48,979 nt of DNA from the NCBI GenBank assembly GCA_023251835.1, contig JAHEXZ010000032.1, positions 1 to 48,979 of the forward strand, given 5' to 3'. Position 1 is the stretch's first letter. Every line of letters begins with the position of its first letter. Made by a program: the position numbers and the translations under genes. Shown here in pieces: positions 33,908 through 42,415 of this stretch. The stretch comes from Bacteroidota bacterium. Lineage in GTDB: Bacteria; Bacteroidota; Bacteroidia; 2-12-FULL-35-15. The notes beneath the pieces were generated by a model. That model ran no database searches. It had not been told where the DNA came from and saw nothing but the letters and a program-made list of their open reading frames with translations.

Positions 33908-35311
33908 ATGAAAATAGAACAAATATATACAGGATGTTTGGCGCAGGGCGCTTATTTTATTTTCTCGGAAGGAGAAGCCGCTGTGGTGGATCCTCTAAGG
34001 GAAATAACACCTTACATTCAAAAAGCGCAGAAAGAAAATGTTAAAATAAAATATGTACTGGAAACCCATTTTCATGCCGATTTTGTAAGTGGTCATATTG
34101 ATTTGGCAGATGCAACAGGAGCTACTATTGTTTTTGGACCAAATGCAAATCCTTCTTTTAAAGCTCATATTGCAAAAGATGGCGAAGAGTTAAAGGTAGG
34201 TAAAGCAACTATTAAAGTATTACATACTCCGGGCCATACGATGGAATCGGCTACTTATCTTTTGTTTGATGAAAAAGGCAAAGAATATGCAATTTTTAGC
34301 GGTGATACACTTTTTATTGGTGATGTAGGACGCCCCGACCTTGCAGTCAAATCTGATCTGACGGTTAATGATCTTGCAGGTATTTTATTCGATTCACTTC
34401 GCAATAAAATTATGCCTTTGCCGGATCATATAATTGTATATCCGGCTCATGGAGCCGGTTCAGCTTGTGGAAAACACATGAGTAAAGAAACTATTGATAC
34501 GCTTGGAAATCAAAAAAAGACGAATTACGCCCTAAGAGCCAATATGACAAAGGCGGAGTTTATTAAGGAAGTTACTTCCGGCCTGCTGCCTCCCCCCTTT
34601 TATTTTCCACTAAATGCCAGGTTAAACAAAGAAGGTTATAGTAGCATTACCGATGTTATACAAAAGGGGACAAAGGCTTTAAACCCGGAAGAGTTTGAAC
34701 AAGTGGCAAATAAAACAGGAGCTTTATTATTAGATGTAAGAGACCAGGCTTCATTTGCAAAAGGGTTTATACCTAATTCTATTAATATTGGCATAGATGG
34801 AAACTTTGCTCCATGGGTAGGAGCATTGATAACTGATATTAATCAGCCAATTTTATTAATAACCGATGAAGGCAGAGAAGAAGAAACTGTTGTACGTTTG
34901 GCACGCGTAGGGTACGATAACACATTGGGGCATCTCAAAGGCGGTTTTAATGCTTGGAAAAATGCAGGCAAAGAAACAGACCATGTCAATTCGATTTCCG
35001 TGCAAACATTTGTTGACACATATAAAGCAAACCCCAACATTTCTATTATTGATGTAAGAAAAGCAAACGAATACCAGTCGGGCCATATTATGGATGCCAT
35101 AAACCTGCCTTTAGACAATATAAATGATGGCATGCCATTAATTGATAAAAATAAAACCTACTATGTTCATTGTGCAGGGGGATATCGTTCGATGATATAC
35201 ACTTCCATATTAAAATCGAGAGGATATGATAACCTTATAAATATAGAAAATGGCTTTAAAAGTATTGTTGCTGAGTATCCTGATACTAAAGTGAGTTCCT
35301 GTGTGTGTTAA
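33908..35311 (+). CDS. CstB-like persulfide dioxygenase with two rhodanese domains
   Basis: A cytoplasmic protein with the three-domain plan of CstB, which oxidises persulfides and transfers sulfane sulfur during sulfide detoxification. Residues about 1-250 are a metallo-beta-lactamase fold with THFHADFVSGH, HTPGHTMES and FSGDTLFIGDVGRPDL, the metal-ligand set of the ETHE1/persulfide dioxygenase group. Residues about 265-365 are a rhodanese fold whose active-site cysteine position is Asp320 (LLITDEGREE), so this domain is probably inactive, as in CstB. Residues about 370-465 are a second rhodanese with intact Cys422 in VHCAGGYRS. The C-terminus ends SSCVC, giving extra thiols. Function is inferred from architecture; no regulator gene is adjacent. 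Confidence 0.85.
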   Translation: MKIEQIYTGCLAQGAYFIFSEGEAAVVDPLREITPYIQKAQKENVKIKYVLETHFHADFVSGHIDLADATGATIVFGPNANPSFKAHIAKDGEELKVGKATIKVLHTPGHTMESATYLLFDEKGKEYAIFSGDTLFIGDVGRPDLAVKSDLTVNDLAGILFDSLRNKIMPLPDHIIVYPAHGAGSACGKHMSKETIDTLGNQKKTNYALRANMTKAEFIKEVTSGLLPPPFYFPLNARLNKEGYSSITDVIQKGTKALNPEEFEQVANKTGALLLDVRDQASFAKGFIPNSINIGIDGNFAPWVGALITDINQPILLITDEGREEETVVRLARVGYDNTLGHLKGGFNAWKNAGKETDHVNSISVQTFVDTYKANPNISIIDVRKANEYQSGHIMDAINLPLDNINDGMPLIDKNKTYYVHCAGGYRSMIYTSILKSRGYDNLINIENGFKSIVAEYPDTKVSSCVC

Positions 35312-35313
35312 AA

Positions 35314-36279
35314 TCATATCATTTTAATAAAATGAAGGAGGATGTAGGCAAATACAAACAAATAACAAACACCAGCCAGCATAATCCATTTGATGATATT
35401 ATCAGCCTTCCGAAAAGCTGTTTTGGTGGTTGCTTTCATAATTTGAAAGATTAAATACAATAAAGGAAGCTGAAGACAAATAATAAAATAGCTGAATGTC
35501 AGTAAATCTTTTTTTTGCAGCTGCAATACCTGGTAATAGCATATAAAAGCCAGAATAACACCTGCAATGATAACTATAATGAGTTTGCTGTATTTGATGC
35601 CTATTACAATAGGCATTGTATTGTAACCATGTTCTTTATCGCCCTCATATTTCTCCATATCCTTTATAATTTCACGCATAAGAGTAATCAAAAATGTAAA
35701 AAATGTAATGCCTGAAATATATATCCAAATGCTTCTAAAACTTAATGACTCATCTATAGGTAAATAGGCTTTGTAGCATGGGATTAATTCATAAACCACT
35801 ACAGCAAAAGGAATCATAGCTGTAAAAACAGCTATAACAACGTTTCCTATTAAAAATTGCTTTTTGAAGGTAGTAGAATAAAACCACAACCCGGAAATAC
35901 AGATAAAATGGGCAAAAGCAAGTTTAGATGCGTTAATAGAATATGAAATATAAAGCCCAATAATAAAAGCAATAATATTAATAACCATGTGTGCGCCCAT
36001 GGCAACACGTCTCTTCACACCTTTATCAATAATAAGACGCTCTGGTTTATTGACTTTATCGGTACGTACATCAAAATAATCATTAATTATATAGCCGGCT
36101 GCTGCAATCATGATTGTGGAAAGAACCAATAAAAAAAACTGCAGCTCACTCAACTGCAATGTGTAATAACTGCTTTGCGCTTTTAAAATAGGATATATTA
36201 AGCACCAGCGAACTACGTATTGCGTGAAGGCAATAATTAAAAGGTTCTGAATACGAATTAATTTGAGAAAAGAAAACAT
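35314..36279 (-). CDS. UbiA-family prenyltransferase (geranylgeranylglycerol-phosphate geranylgeranyltransferase-like)
   Basis: An integral membrane aromatic/polar prenyltransferase of 321 residues with about eight or nine hydrophobic segments. The first Asp-rich motif is NDYFDVRTDKVNKP (about residue 66) and the second is DMEKYEGDKEHGYNTMP (about residue 207); both bind the Mg-prenyl diphosphate. The family includes menaquinone, haem O and archaeal-type lipid prenyltransferases. Bacteroidota members in this context are usually labelled as geranylgeranylglycerol-phosphate prenyltransferase, but the acceptor is not proved. It sits 28 bp after kdsC-like and ends 2 bp from the convergent CstB-like gene. 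Confidence 0.85.
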   Translation of the reverse strand: MFSFLKLIRIQNLLIIAFTQYVVRWCLIYPILKAQSSYYTLQLSELQFFLLVLSTIMIAAAGYIINDYFDVRTDKVNKPERLIIDKGVKRRVAMGAHMVINIIAFIIGLYISYSINASKLAFAHFICISGLWFYSTTFKKQFLIGNVVIAVFTAMIPFAVVVYELIPCYKAYLPIDESLSFRSIWIYISGITFFTFLITLMREIIKDMEKYEGDKEHGYNTMPIVIGIKYSKLIIVIIAGVILAFICYYQVLQLQKKDLLTFSYFIICLQLPLLYLIFQIMKATTKTAFRKADNIIKWIMLAGVCYLFVFAYILLHFIKMI

Positions 36280-36307
36280 ACAGATTAAAGCTCTTTATCA
36301 CTACATT

Positions 36308-36820
36308 CTAAATTCCAGCAAGAGTCCACTTCCCCTGTACTCTCATCACCTGCTCAATAATGTCACGCACACAACCTTTGCCTCCCTTTTTATCCGAAAC
36401 ATAGATAGAAATACCTTTTATTTCATGTACTGCATCATTGGGGCATGTAGGCACCCCAACACGTTTCATTACTTCATAATCAGGAACATCATCACCCATA
36501 TAAAGAACTTCATCCGGCTGAATATTGTAGGTAAGGATGAACTCATTAAATGCATCTACTTTATCATCCACCCCTAAATATATATCATAAACCCCCAACC
36601 CATTAAGTCGTTTGCGTGTCATCTCATACTTACCACCGGAAATAACTGCAATTTTATACCCTCTCTTCACAGCCAGTTGTATCGCAAAACCATCTTTGAT
36701 ATTCATCGCACGCAACTGTTCTCCGTCAGGCAATAAAATAACGGAGCCATCCGTAAGCACTCCATCAATATCAAATATGAAAGCTTTGGTGCGTGTGAGT
36801 TTTGTTTTAAAATTTTCCAT
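36308..36820 (-). CDS. kdsC: KdsC-like 3-deoxy-D-manno-octulosonate 8-phosphate phosphatase (HAD family)
   Basis: A 170-residue cytoplasmic HAD phosphatase of the cap-less C0 class. The nucleophile and acid/base aspartates are in IFDIDGVLTDGS. MNIKDGFAIQLAVKRGYKIAV followed by ISGGK gives motif II. YMGDDVPDYEVMKRVG gives motif IV, and the terminal KKGGKGCVRDIIEQV is characteristic of KdsC, which dephosphorylates Kdo-8-P for lipopolysaccharide. The short length fits. It lies 10 bp after the DUF2520 gene and 28 bp before the UbiA gene on the same strand, probably one operon. Confidence 0.9.
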   Translation of the reverse strand: MENFKTKLTRTKAFIFDIDGVLTDGSVILLPDGEQLRAMNIKDGFAIQLAVKRGYKIAVISGGKYEMTRKRLNGLGVYDIYLGVDDKVDAFNEFILTYNIQPDEVLYMGDDVPDYEVMKRVGVPTCPNDAVHEIKGISIYVSDKKGGKGCVRDIIEQVMRVQGKWTLAGI

Positions 36821-36830
36821 CGAAGCGAAT

Positions 36831-37643
36831 TTACTGTTTTTTCTGCTTATTCAAATCTATAATGCTTTTACTTAACAGTTTGTATAACTGTTGGTAGCTA
36901 TTATTATATTTCAGCATTTTCAGATGATTATCCATTGTTCTCTTATCATTTCGTATTGCAGGGCCTGTTTGCACTTTAGAAGGTGAGGCATATTTTATTT
37001 TTTTTGCGGTTTCCTCAATCAAAGGCTTTAATATATCTAAAGACAAGTCATTGTATATTAAAATATTTTCAGCAATTGCATACAGATGGTTACTGAAATT
37101 GCATGCAAAAACAGCAGCCAAATGAATGATTCTGCGTTGCTCTGAATTTATTTTTTGCACATTGTTACTAATACTTCCTGCAAGAGAAACAAGAGTATTT
37201 AGTGTGGCGATATTGCCGGCTTCCAGACAAACCGGAACTCCTTTAAAGTTAATTTTATTTGTTTTAGAAAAAGTTTGTAATGGATAAAATACTCCATAAT
37301 TCTTAGTTACAGGTTTTAATACATTTAATTCAACACTTCCTGAAGTATGTACAACAATTTTATCCTTCAGGTTCAATTGTTTAGCCACTTCGGCAATAGC
37401 ATCGTCCTTTACAGCAATAATATATATATCAGCTGTTTTATCAATCGCTTTCAAAGAATCAGTATAAGCGCATTTCAATGATTTTGATAGCGCAATAGCA
37501 GAAGACGGATGTTTACTATACACCTGAACAATAGTATGTCCCGCTTTTTGTAATGTGAAAGACAACTGCGTAGCCACATTACCGGCACCAATCAGGACTA
37601 TTTTGTAATTTACATTTTTATATTTAATGATTATCCCAGACAT
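36831..37643 (-). CDS. Rossmann-like / DUF2520 domain protein
   Basis: A predicted cytoplasmic NAD(P)-binding protein. The dinucleotide motif VLIGAGNVATQLSFTL lies near the N-terminus, and strands such as ADIYIIAVKDDAIAEVA and KIVVHTSGSVEL follow the F420-reductase/ProC-like Rossmann plan. The C-terminal DUF2520 helical domain has HLAAVFACNFSNHLYAIAE and TGPAIRNDKRTMDNHLKML. The usual annotation is Rossmann-like and DUF2520 domain protein without a defined reaction. I prefer the ATG at 37643 because it places the Rossmann motif closer to the N-terminus; an ATG at 37661 adds six residues. It is first of a three-gene minus-strand operon with kdsC and the UbiA gene. Confidence 0.88.
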   Translation of the reverse strand: MSGIIIKYKNVNYKIVLIGAGNVATQLSFTLQKAGHTIVQVYSKHPSSAIALSKSLKCAYTDSLKAIDKTADIYIIAVKDDAIAEVAKQLNLKDKIVVHTSGSVELNVLKPVTKNYGVFYPLQTFSKTNKINFKGVPVCLEAGNIATLNTLVSLAGSISNNVQKINSEQRRIIHLAAVFACNFSNHLYAIAENILIYNDLSLDILKPLIEETAKKIKYASPSKVQTGPAIRNDKRTMDNHLKMLKYNNSYQQLYKLLSKSIIDLNKQKKQ

Positions 37644-37830
37644 GATTAATAGTGTGTACAAATATACTAATTAACAATATTAAGACATCAACCAGTCTTT
37701 TCAACTATCAAAAATAATACATCACCGAAAAGTTAAAAAATTTTCATTTTACCGGATTTAGCTTTGCTGGGCAAAAAGTGAAATAGTTGAAAAATACAAC
37801 AGTTTATAAATAAATAAACAAAACAAAAAT

Positions 37831-38079
37831 ATGGATACAAAAAGTAAAGTAATATTTGGCGTACTGGCTGGTGCAGCTGCTGGTGCATTATTAGGTGTAT
37901 TATTCGCACCAGATAAAGGTTCTGAAACACGCAGGAAAATTGCAGAATCAGGCGGTGATTTATCGGAAACATGTAAAGAAAAACTAAATGAATTTCTTGC
38001 CGACCTGAATGAAAAAATAAAACCAATAAAAGAAAATTGGAAAGAAAAAGCGGATGAAAAACAAAGCCAGACTGCCTAA
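37831..38079 (+). CDS. YtxH-domain small membrane protein
   Basis: An 82-residue protein with one N-terminal Ala/Gly-rich membrane segment (VIFGVLAGAAAGALLGVLFAP) directly followed by DKGSETRRKIAESG, the YtxH signature, then a charged helical tail (EKLNEFLADLNEKIKPIKENWKEK). YtxH proteins are general-stress or envelope proteins of unknown biochemical role. It starts a run of small envelope-protein genes on the plus strand. Confidence 0.88.
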   Translation: MDTKSKVIFGVLAGAAAGALLGVLFAPDKGSETRRKIAESGGDLSETCKEKLNEFLADLNEKIKPIKENWKEKADEKQSQTA

Positions 38080-38200
38080 AAGTTCTCTGTACTTATTCGG
38101 TTCAAATAACACAGATTTTAGTACTCATAATTTTAATTAGTATGGGAAAGGCCAGTTGAGATAAAAGCGCAGTGGCCACTGAAAAATGAATCATAAACAG

Positions 38201-38458
38201 ATGAAAGCAAACCTGGGACTATTTGATAAAGCAATAAGGATTGCTGCTTCTATTTTAATTGTCATATTACTGATGACAATTGTTATTCCTGTGCCGGGAG
38301 CCATTTTCGGTTGGATAGTTGTTGCTATTTTAATTATCACAAGTGCTATCAGTCGTTGCCCCATATATGGAATGTTTGGAGTAAATACAAAAAAGAATTT
38401 AAATGATAAAGCACATAGTTATTACAGGAATCAAAAGCAATTTAACTTGTATAGCTAA
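38201..38458 (+). CDS. DUF2892 (YgaP-like) two-helix membrane protein
   Basis: A small inner-membrane protein. From the ATG at 38201 (MKANLGLFDKAIRI) it has 85 residues; an in-frame ATG at 38186 adds five. The N-LGLFDKAIRI motif is followed by two hydrophobic helices (about 12-30 and 35-53) and the CPIYGMFGVNT block that characterises DUF2892. The C-terminal about 25 residues are polar. Function unknown; some relatives are fused to rhodanese domains. Confidence 0.82.
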   Translation: MKANLGLFDKAIRIAASILIVILLMTIVIPVPGAIFGWIVVAILIITSAISRCPIYGMFGVNTKKNLNDKAHSYYRNQKQFNLYS

Positions 38459-38500
38459 AATCCTTATTTTATAACAGAAATGAATTTTAAAACAGAATCA

Positions 38501-38920
38501 ATGAAATCAAACATCTTATATCTGTGCGTACTTTGCCTGGTATTAGCTTTTAATTCATGTAAGAAAGAAGCCGGAAAGGGTGGCACCTCTGGCATAAGAG
38601 GAAAAGTATATTCGAAGTACTATAATAAAAATTTTTCTGTTTTAGCCGATTCCGGTTATGCTCCGGATACAGACGTTTATATTATATATGGTGATGGATT
38701 TTCTTTTGGAGACCGCCAAAAAACATCCTACAACGGATCTTACGAGTTTAAATACCTTGAAAAAGGAAATTACAAGATATATGCTTATTCTGAAGATTCA
38801 ACCGGTGCTTATTCTAATCATGTTAATCAGTATGCACCGGACATTGCTATTATAAAGGAAGTTAGCATTACAAAAAACAGACAAAAAGTAGAAGTAGAAG
38901 ATATTCATATTGTTCAGTAA
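38501..38920 (+). CDS. Predicted lipoprotein, uncharacterised
   Basis: Unrecognised. From the ATG at 38501 the product has 139 residues. A hydrophobic signal (NILYLCVLCLVLAFNSC) ends in a probable lipidation Cys20 followed by KKE; the lipobox FNSC is loose, as is common in this phylum. The mature part has a short beta-sandwich pattern (GIRGKVYSKYYN, DVYIIYGDGFSFGDRQ, GSYEFKYLEKGNYKIYAYS) resembling carboxypeptidase-regulatory-like modules. An upstream in-frame ATG at 38480 would precede the signal and is less likely. Confidence 0.65.
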   Translation: MKSNILYLCVLCLVLAFNSCKKEAGKGGTSGIRGKVYSKYYNKNFSVLADSGYAPDTDVYIIYGDGFSFGDRQKTSYNGSYEFKYLEKGNYKIYAYSEDSTGAYSNHVNQYAPDIAIIKEVSITKNRQKVEVEDIHIVQ

Positions 38921-38943
38921 TATAAAATAAGGTCTGTCACTGA

Positions 38944-39150
38944 ATTTGTTTTGGACAGCTCATAAAAAAACACATTTTCTCATATAACAGCAAAGGTGAG
39001 AGAAATATAGAAGATACCTATAATTCTGAGAAAAAACTTATAAAAAAAGTGATTTTCATTTATGATAATAAAGGATTAAAAACAGAAAAAAAAACCTACA
39101 ATGAGAGTGATGTGTTAGAAATGATAAGAAAATATGTTTGTGAATTTTAA
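38944..39150 (+). pseudogene. 5'-truncated ORF remnant with YD-like repeats
   Basis: An open frame without a usable start (the first Met is nine codons from the end) encodes HIFSYNSKGERNIEDTYN, VIFIYDNKGLKTEKKTYNES and MIRKYVCEF. The spacing of Y-x-x-K-G elements resembles the C-terminal repeats of Bacteroidota secreted proteins with YD-like motifs. It looks like the tail of a lost gene. A stop at 38941-38943 closes the frame upstream. Confidence 0.4.
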
Positions 39151-39159
39151 AATGAAATT

Positions 39160-39966
39160 ATGAAATCATTGATAAGTCTATTTTTAATAGGCATTTTGTT
39201 AATGCCTGCAATAGAATGTTTTTCACAGGAAGATAAACAGTCTTCCTATTCTTCCGATGAATCTGTTATTGCAGACAACTCTAAGAAAATAAAAAAAGAT
39301 ACGGAAGATAGCTTCTATAATATTCAGATTGATAAACTATCCGGAAAGTTCTTTGCCCGCATGGCTATTAATTTAATAGCTGTATTGGTTCTTATTCGTT
39401 TTATCTATTTTCCAAACTATAAAAAAAGAGAATTATTTTTTACTTTTTTTGCTTTTAACCTTATCATCTTCCTTATATCTTATTTGCTAAGTAAAGTAGA
39501 TATAGGAATGGGAGCAGCCTTTGGACTTTTTGCTGTATTCTCTATGTTAAGATACCGTACAGAAAATATTTCAGCCAAAGATATGACTTATTTATTCCTG
39601 GCTATTGCTATCGGCCTTATCACAGCAATCAGCAAAGCTTCTGTTTTTGAACTGGGGATTCTAAATATGATGATACTTCTCACTACTTATCTTCTAGAGG
39701 GCAGCTTATTTCTCAAAAGAGAATTTTCTCAATCTATTGAATATGAAAACATTGAAATGATAAAACCTGAAATGCATCCAGCCTTAATCACAGATTTAAA
39801 ACAAAGAACAGGCTTAAATATACATAGGGTAGCAATAGGGAAAGTTAATTTTCTAAAAGATACAGCAATGGTTAAGCTTTATTATTATGAGGATAACGCT
39901 AAAGAATATTCAACATACACTTCTCCAACCATTATTAATAATGCCGTCATCAGCAGCAATAAATAA
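39160..39966 (+). CDS. DUF4956 membrane protein
   Basis: A 268-residue membrane protein of the DUF4956 family. An N-terminal hydrophobic stretch (LISLFLIGILLMPAIECFS) may be a signal, followed by a polar 45-residue linker. Membrane segments lie at about 70-86, 93-111 and about 118-180. The diagnostic block is GMGAAFGLFAVFSMLRYRTENI followed by SAKDMTYLFLAIAIGLITA. The C-terminal about 80 residues form a cytoplasmic alpha/beta tail (LKQRTGLNIHRVAIGKVNFLKDTAMVKLYY). DUF4956 genes often neighbour VTC-type polyphosphate polymerase genes, but none is visible here. Function unknown. Confidence 0.85.
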   Translation: MKSLISLFLIGILLMPAIECFSQEDKQSSYSSDESVIADNSKKIKKDTEDSFYNIQIDKLSGKFFARMAINLIAVLVLIRFIYFPNYKKRELFFTFFAFNLIIFLISYLLSKVDIGMGAAFGLFAVFSMLRYRTENISAKDMTYLFLAIAIGLITAISKASVFELGILNMMILLTTYLLEGSLFLKREFSQSIEYENIEMIKPEMHPALITDLKQRTGLNIHRVAIGKVNFLKDTAMVKLYYYEDNAKEYSTYTSPTIINNAVISSNK

Positions 39967-39977
39967 GATAATAATTT

Positions 39978-40166
39978 TTAAAGGTTGAAACAAAATTTTT
40001 TTTGTGCAAGCTGTAAAGCTTGTTTACTCAGAATGATGGCAGTATCCGGGTTGTTATTACTTAGTTCAAAAGCAAGTACATTAAGGGCATTTATGCGTAC
40101 GGTGTCATGAAAGTTTGAATTGGAGGAGCGAAGTAAGAGTTGCAGGGAAGTCTGGATAGAGGCCTT
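39978..40166 (-). pseudogene. Truncated duplicate of the TPR-protein N-terminal region
   Basis: The minus strand encodes SIQTSLQLLLRSSNSNFHDTVRI followed by NALNVLAFELSNNNPDTAIILSKQALQLAQK, which aligns with PTIDSLRSLLYTNCLHDTSRI and NTLNALAKKLKNNNPDTAIILITQALNIAE in the adjacent 731-residue TPR/SpoIIE protein. It lacks a start and is cut after about 60 residues by TAA. It lies immediately downstream of that gene's stop (40171) on the same strand, so it is the relic of a second, tandem paralogue. Confidence 0.75.
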
Positions 40167-40170
40167 TTAA

Positions 40171-42366
40171 TTATACTCTGACTCCAATCACACAAATATC
40201 ATCCACCTGTTCTAAACCGGCTTTCCAATTTTCAATAAAATCGTTTAAATACTGCTGTTGCTCCTGCAGTGTTTTTTGTTGAATGGAGAGAAGTATTTCT
40301 TTAAATTTTTTTGTCATCAGTTTTTTTCTGTTTTCACCGCCAAATTGGTCGGCATAACCATCTGTAAAAATATAAAAGGTATCGCCTTGTTGCAATTGTA
40401 TTTCATGGGTTTCAAAATGGGCATCATCAGGTGTAAGCCCGCCTATAGCTTTTTTAGTTGCTTTTATTTCTATTAGTTCTGTTTGACCTTTTCTGACAAA
40501 CCAAAGAGGGCGGTTTGCTCCGGCATATTGCAACTTCATCGTTACTTTGTCAAAAATACAATAAGCAATATCCATCCCATCACGACTTTGGGAATCTGTG
40601 AGCTGCTGTTTTAATGATAGTTTTACTAATCTGTTCAAATGACTTAATATGCCAGATGGGTTATTCCACTGATGCTTATGAAAAATTTCATTCAATAAAA
40701 CCGTTCCGATAAGACTCATAAAGGCTCCAGGAATACCATGGCCAGTGCAATCTACAGCCACAAAAAACAATTTATTATCCAGTTTTTCCAACCAGTAAAA
40801 ATCCCCGCTCACCACGTCACGCGGTTTGTATAAACTAAATGAATCCGTCCACAAATCTTGTATTTTAAAGAGAGGCAAAACCGAATCTTGTATGTGTTTT
40901 GCATATGCAATGCTTTGACCTATTTCGTGATTTTTTTCATCTACTAATTCTTTTTGTTTTTCTACCTCTGCTTTTTGTTGGGTAATGATAACATTTGCAG
41001 TTTGTTTTTGCCTGTAGCTTCTGAAAATAAAAAGAGCAAGCAACAAAACAAGCCCAAAACCAATGATAAAATAATTGCGCTGCAAGCGTTGATGTTTTAG
41101 TTCTTCTACAGCAATAGCATCCTTTTTATCTTGTTCAGCTTTTTCCTTTGCTTGTTTTGTTTCAAACTCAAAATTCATTTCGGAGCGAACTATTTTTTTT
41201 GTGTTTTCTTCATTAAAAAGGCTGTCTTTTGCTGCTATATATTTTTTGTAATGTTCTAGTGCTTTGTCGGGTTGGTGAGTTTGGGTGTAGAGTTCGGCCA
41301 TGGAATTTTCTAATCGCATTGTAAAGTCCAATAACCCAATGCTGTCGCAGCGTGTCAGTGCTCTTTGCAAATATTCTTTGGCTTGTTTGTATCTTTTTGT
41401 TTCAGTGTAAAGCAAACCTATGTTGCCAAGGTGACGGGTAATTTCATTTTTATCTCCCAACTCTTCCGCCATTTTCAACGCCTTGAAATAATGGTCTAAT
41501 GCTTTTTTGTACAAGGAATCAGCACCGGCAATATCTTGCGGAAACTTCGCTGCGTTCGCTTGGTCATTATAGCAAGCTCCGATGCTTCCGATGGTGACAG
41601 CAATTGCATATTTATTTCCTAACTCTTCCGCCATTTTCAATGCCTTGAAATAATAGTCCAATGCTTTGGTATAGTCGCCTTGGTTAGAATAGATATCCCC
41701 GATGTTGCTAAGGTTCAATGCAATTGTATTTTTATTTCTCAACCCTTCGGCTATTTTCAATGCTTTAAAATAATAGTCCAATGCTTTTGGATAATCGCCC
41801 TGAGCCTTATAGATAAGTCCGATGTTGCCAAGTATTGCGGAAATTCCTTTTTTATCTTCCAATTCTTCTGCCATTTTTAATGCTTTGAAATAATAGTCCA
41901 ATGCTTTAGTATGGTCGTCTTTGTGATCGTAAGCAACTCCAATGTTACCGAGTATTACCGAAATTCCTTTTTTGTCATTTAATGATTCCATTATTTTAAG
42001 AGCTTTGAAACAATAGTCAAGAGCAAGAGAGTTGTTGCCTTTGAAAAGATGAAGCGTTCCAAGATTAGAATAGGATTTTGAAATGAAACGCATCCTCACA
42101 TCTTTCCCAATGGAAGGTGGAAGGTACTCTGCTATATTCAGTGCTTGAGTAATTAGTATAATTGCGGTATCAGGGTTATTATTTTTAAGTTTTTTAGCGA
42201 GCGCATTGAGTGTATTTATTCGGCTGGTGTCGTGGAGGCAGTTTGTATAAAGCAGGGAACGCAGGGAATCAATGGTTGGGCCTCGCTCGCCACCTGTTTT
42301 ATCTTGTTGAGCAAGAGAGGTGAACCAGCAAAGGAAAATCGCAAATAGTAGAAAAAAATATTTCAT
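40171..42366 (-). CDS. TPR-repeat sensor with SpoIIE/PP2C-type phosphatase domain
   Basis: A 731-residue membrane-anchored signalling protein. A signal peptide (MKYFFLLFAIFLCWFTSLAQ) leads to an extracytoplasmic series of about eight TPR motifs (about 50-390), several nearly identical (KALDYYFKALKMAEELGNK). A single membrane helix (YFIIGFGLVLLLALFIF, about 432-450) and a coiled coil (QQKAEVEKQKELVDEKNHEIGQ) connect to the cytoplasmic phosphatase (about 500-731). PP2C/SpoIIE metal motifs are DVVSGDFYW, VDCTGHGIPGAFMS, DGMDIAYCIF, IFTDGYADQFGG and the terminal VDDICVIGV. It should dephosphorylate a Ser/Thr-phosphorylated anti-sigma antagonist or similar partner; no partner is adjacent. One repeat carries an insertion (NDQANAAKFPQDIAGAD). 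Confidence 0.92.
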   Translation of the reverse strand: MKYFFLLFAIFLCWFTSLAQQDKTGGERGPTIDSLRSLLYTNCLHDTSRINTLNALAKKLKNNNPDTAIILITQALNIAEYLPPSIGKDVRMRFISKSYSNLGTLHLFKGNNSLALDYCFKALKIMESLNDKKGISVILGNIGVAYDHKDDHTKALDYYFKALKMAEELEDKKGISAILGNIGLIYKAQGDYPKALDYYFKALKIAEGLRNKNTIALNLSNIGDIYSNQGDYTKALDYYFKALKMAEELGNKYAIAVTIGSIGACYNDQANAAKFPQDIAGADSLYKKALDHYFKALKMAEELGDKNEITRHLGNIGLLYTETKRYKQAKEYLQRALTRCDSIGLLDFTMRLENSMAELYTQTHQPDKALEHYKKYIAAKDSLFNEENTKKIVRSEMNFEFETKQAKEKAEQDKKDAIAVEELKHQRLQRNYFIIGFGLVLLLALFIFRSYRQKQTANVIITQQKAEVEKQKELVDEKNHEIGQSIAYAKHIQDSVLPLFKIQDLWTDSFSLYKPRDVVSGDFYWLEKLDNKLFFVAVDCTGHGIPGAFMSLIGTVLLNEIFHKHQWNNPSGILSHLNRLVKLSLKQQLTDSQSRDGMDIAYCIFDKVTMKLQYAGANRPLWFVRKGQTELIEIKATKKAIGGLTPDDAHFETHEIQLQQGDTFYIFTDGYADQFGGENRKKLMTKKFKEILLSIQQKTLQEQQQYLNDFIENWKAGLEQVDDICVIGVRV

Positions 42367-42415
42367 TGTTGCAACATTTGTATTTTTCGGAGGTCTAATT
42401 GAAATGTAAAATTTA

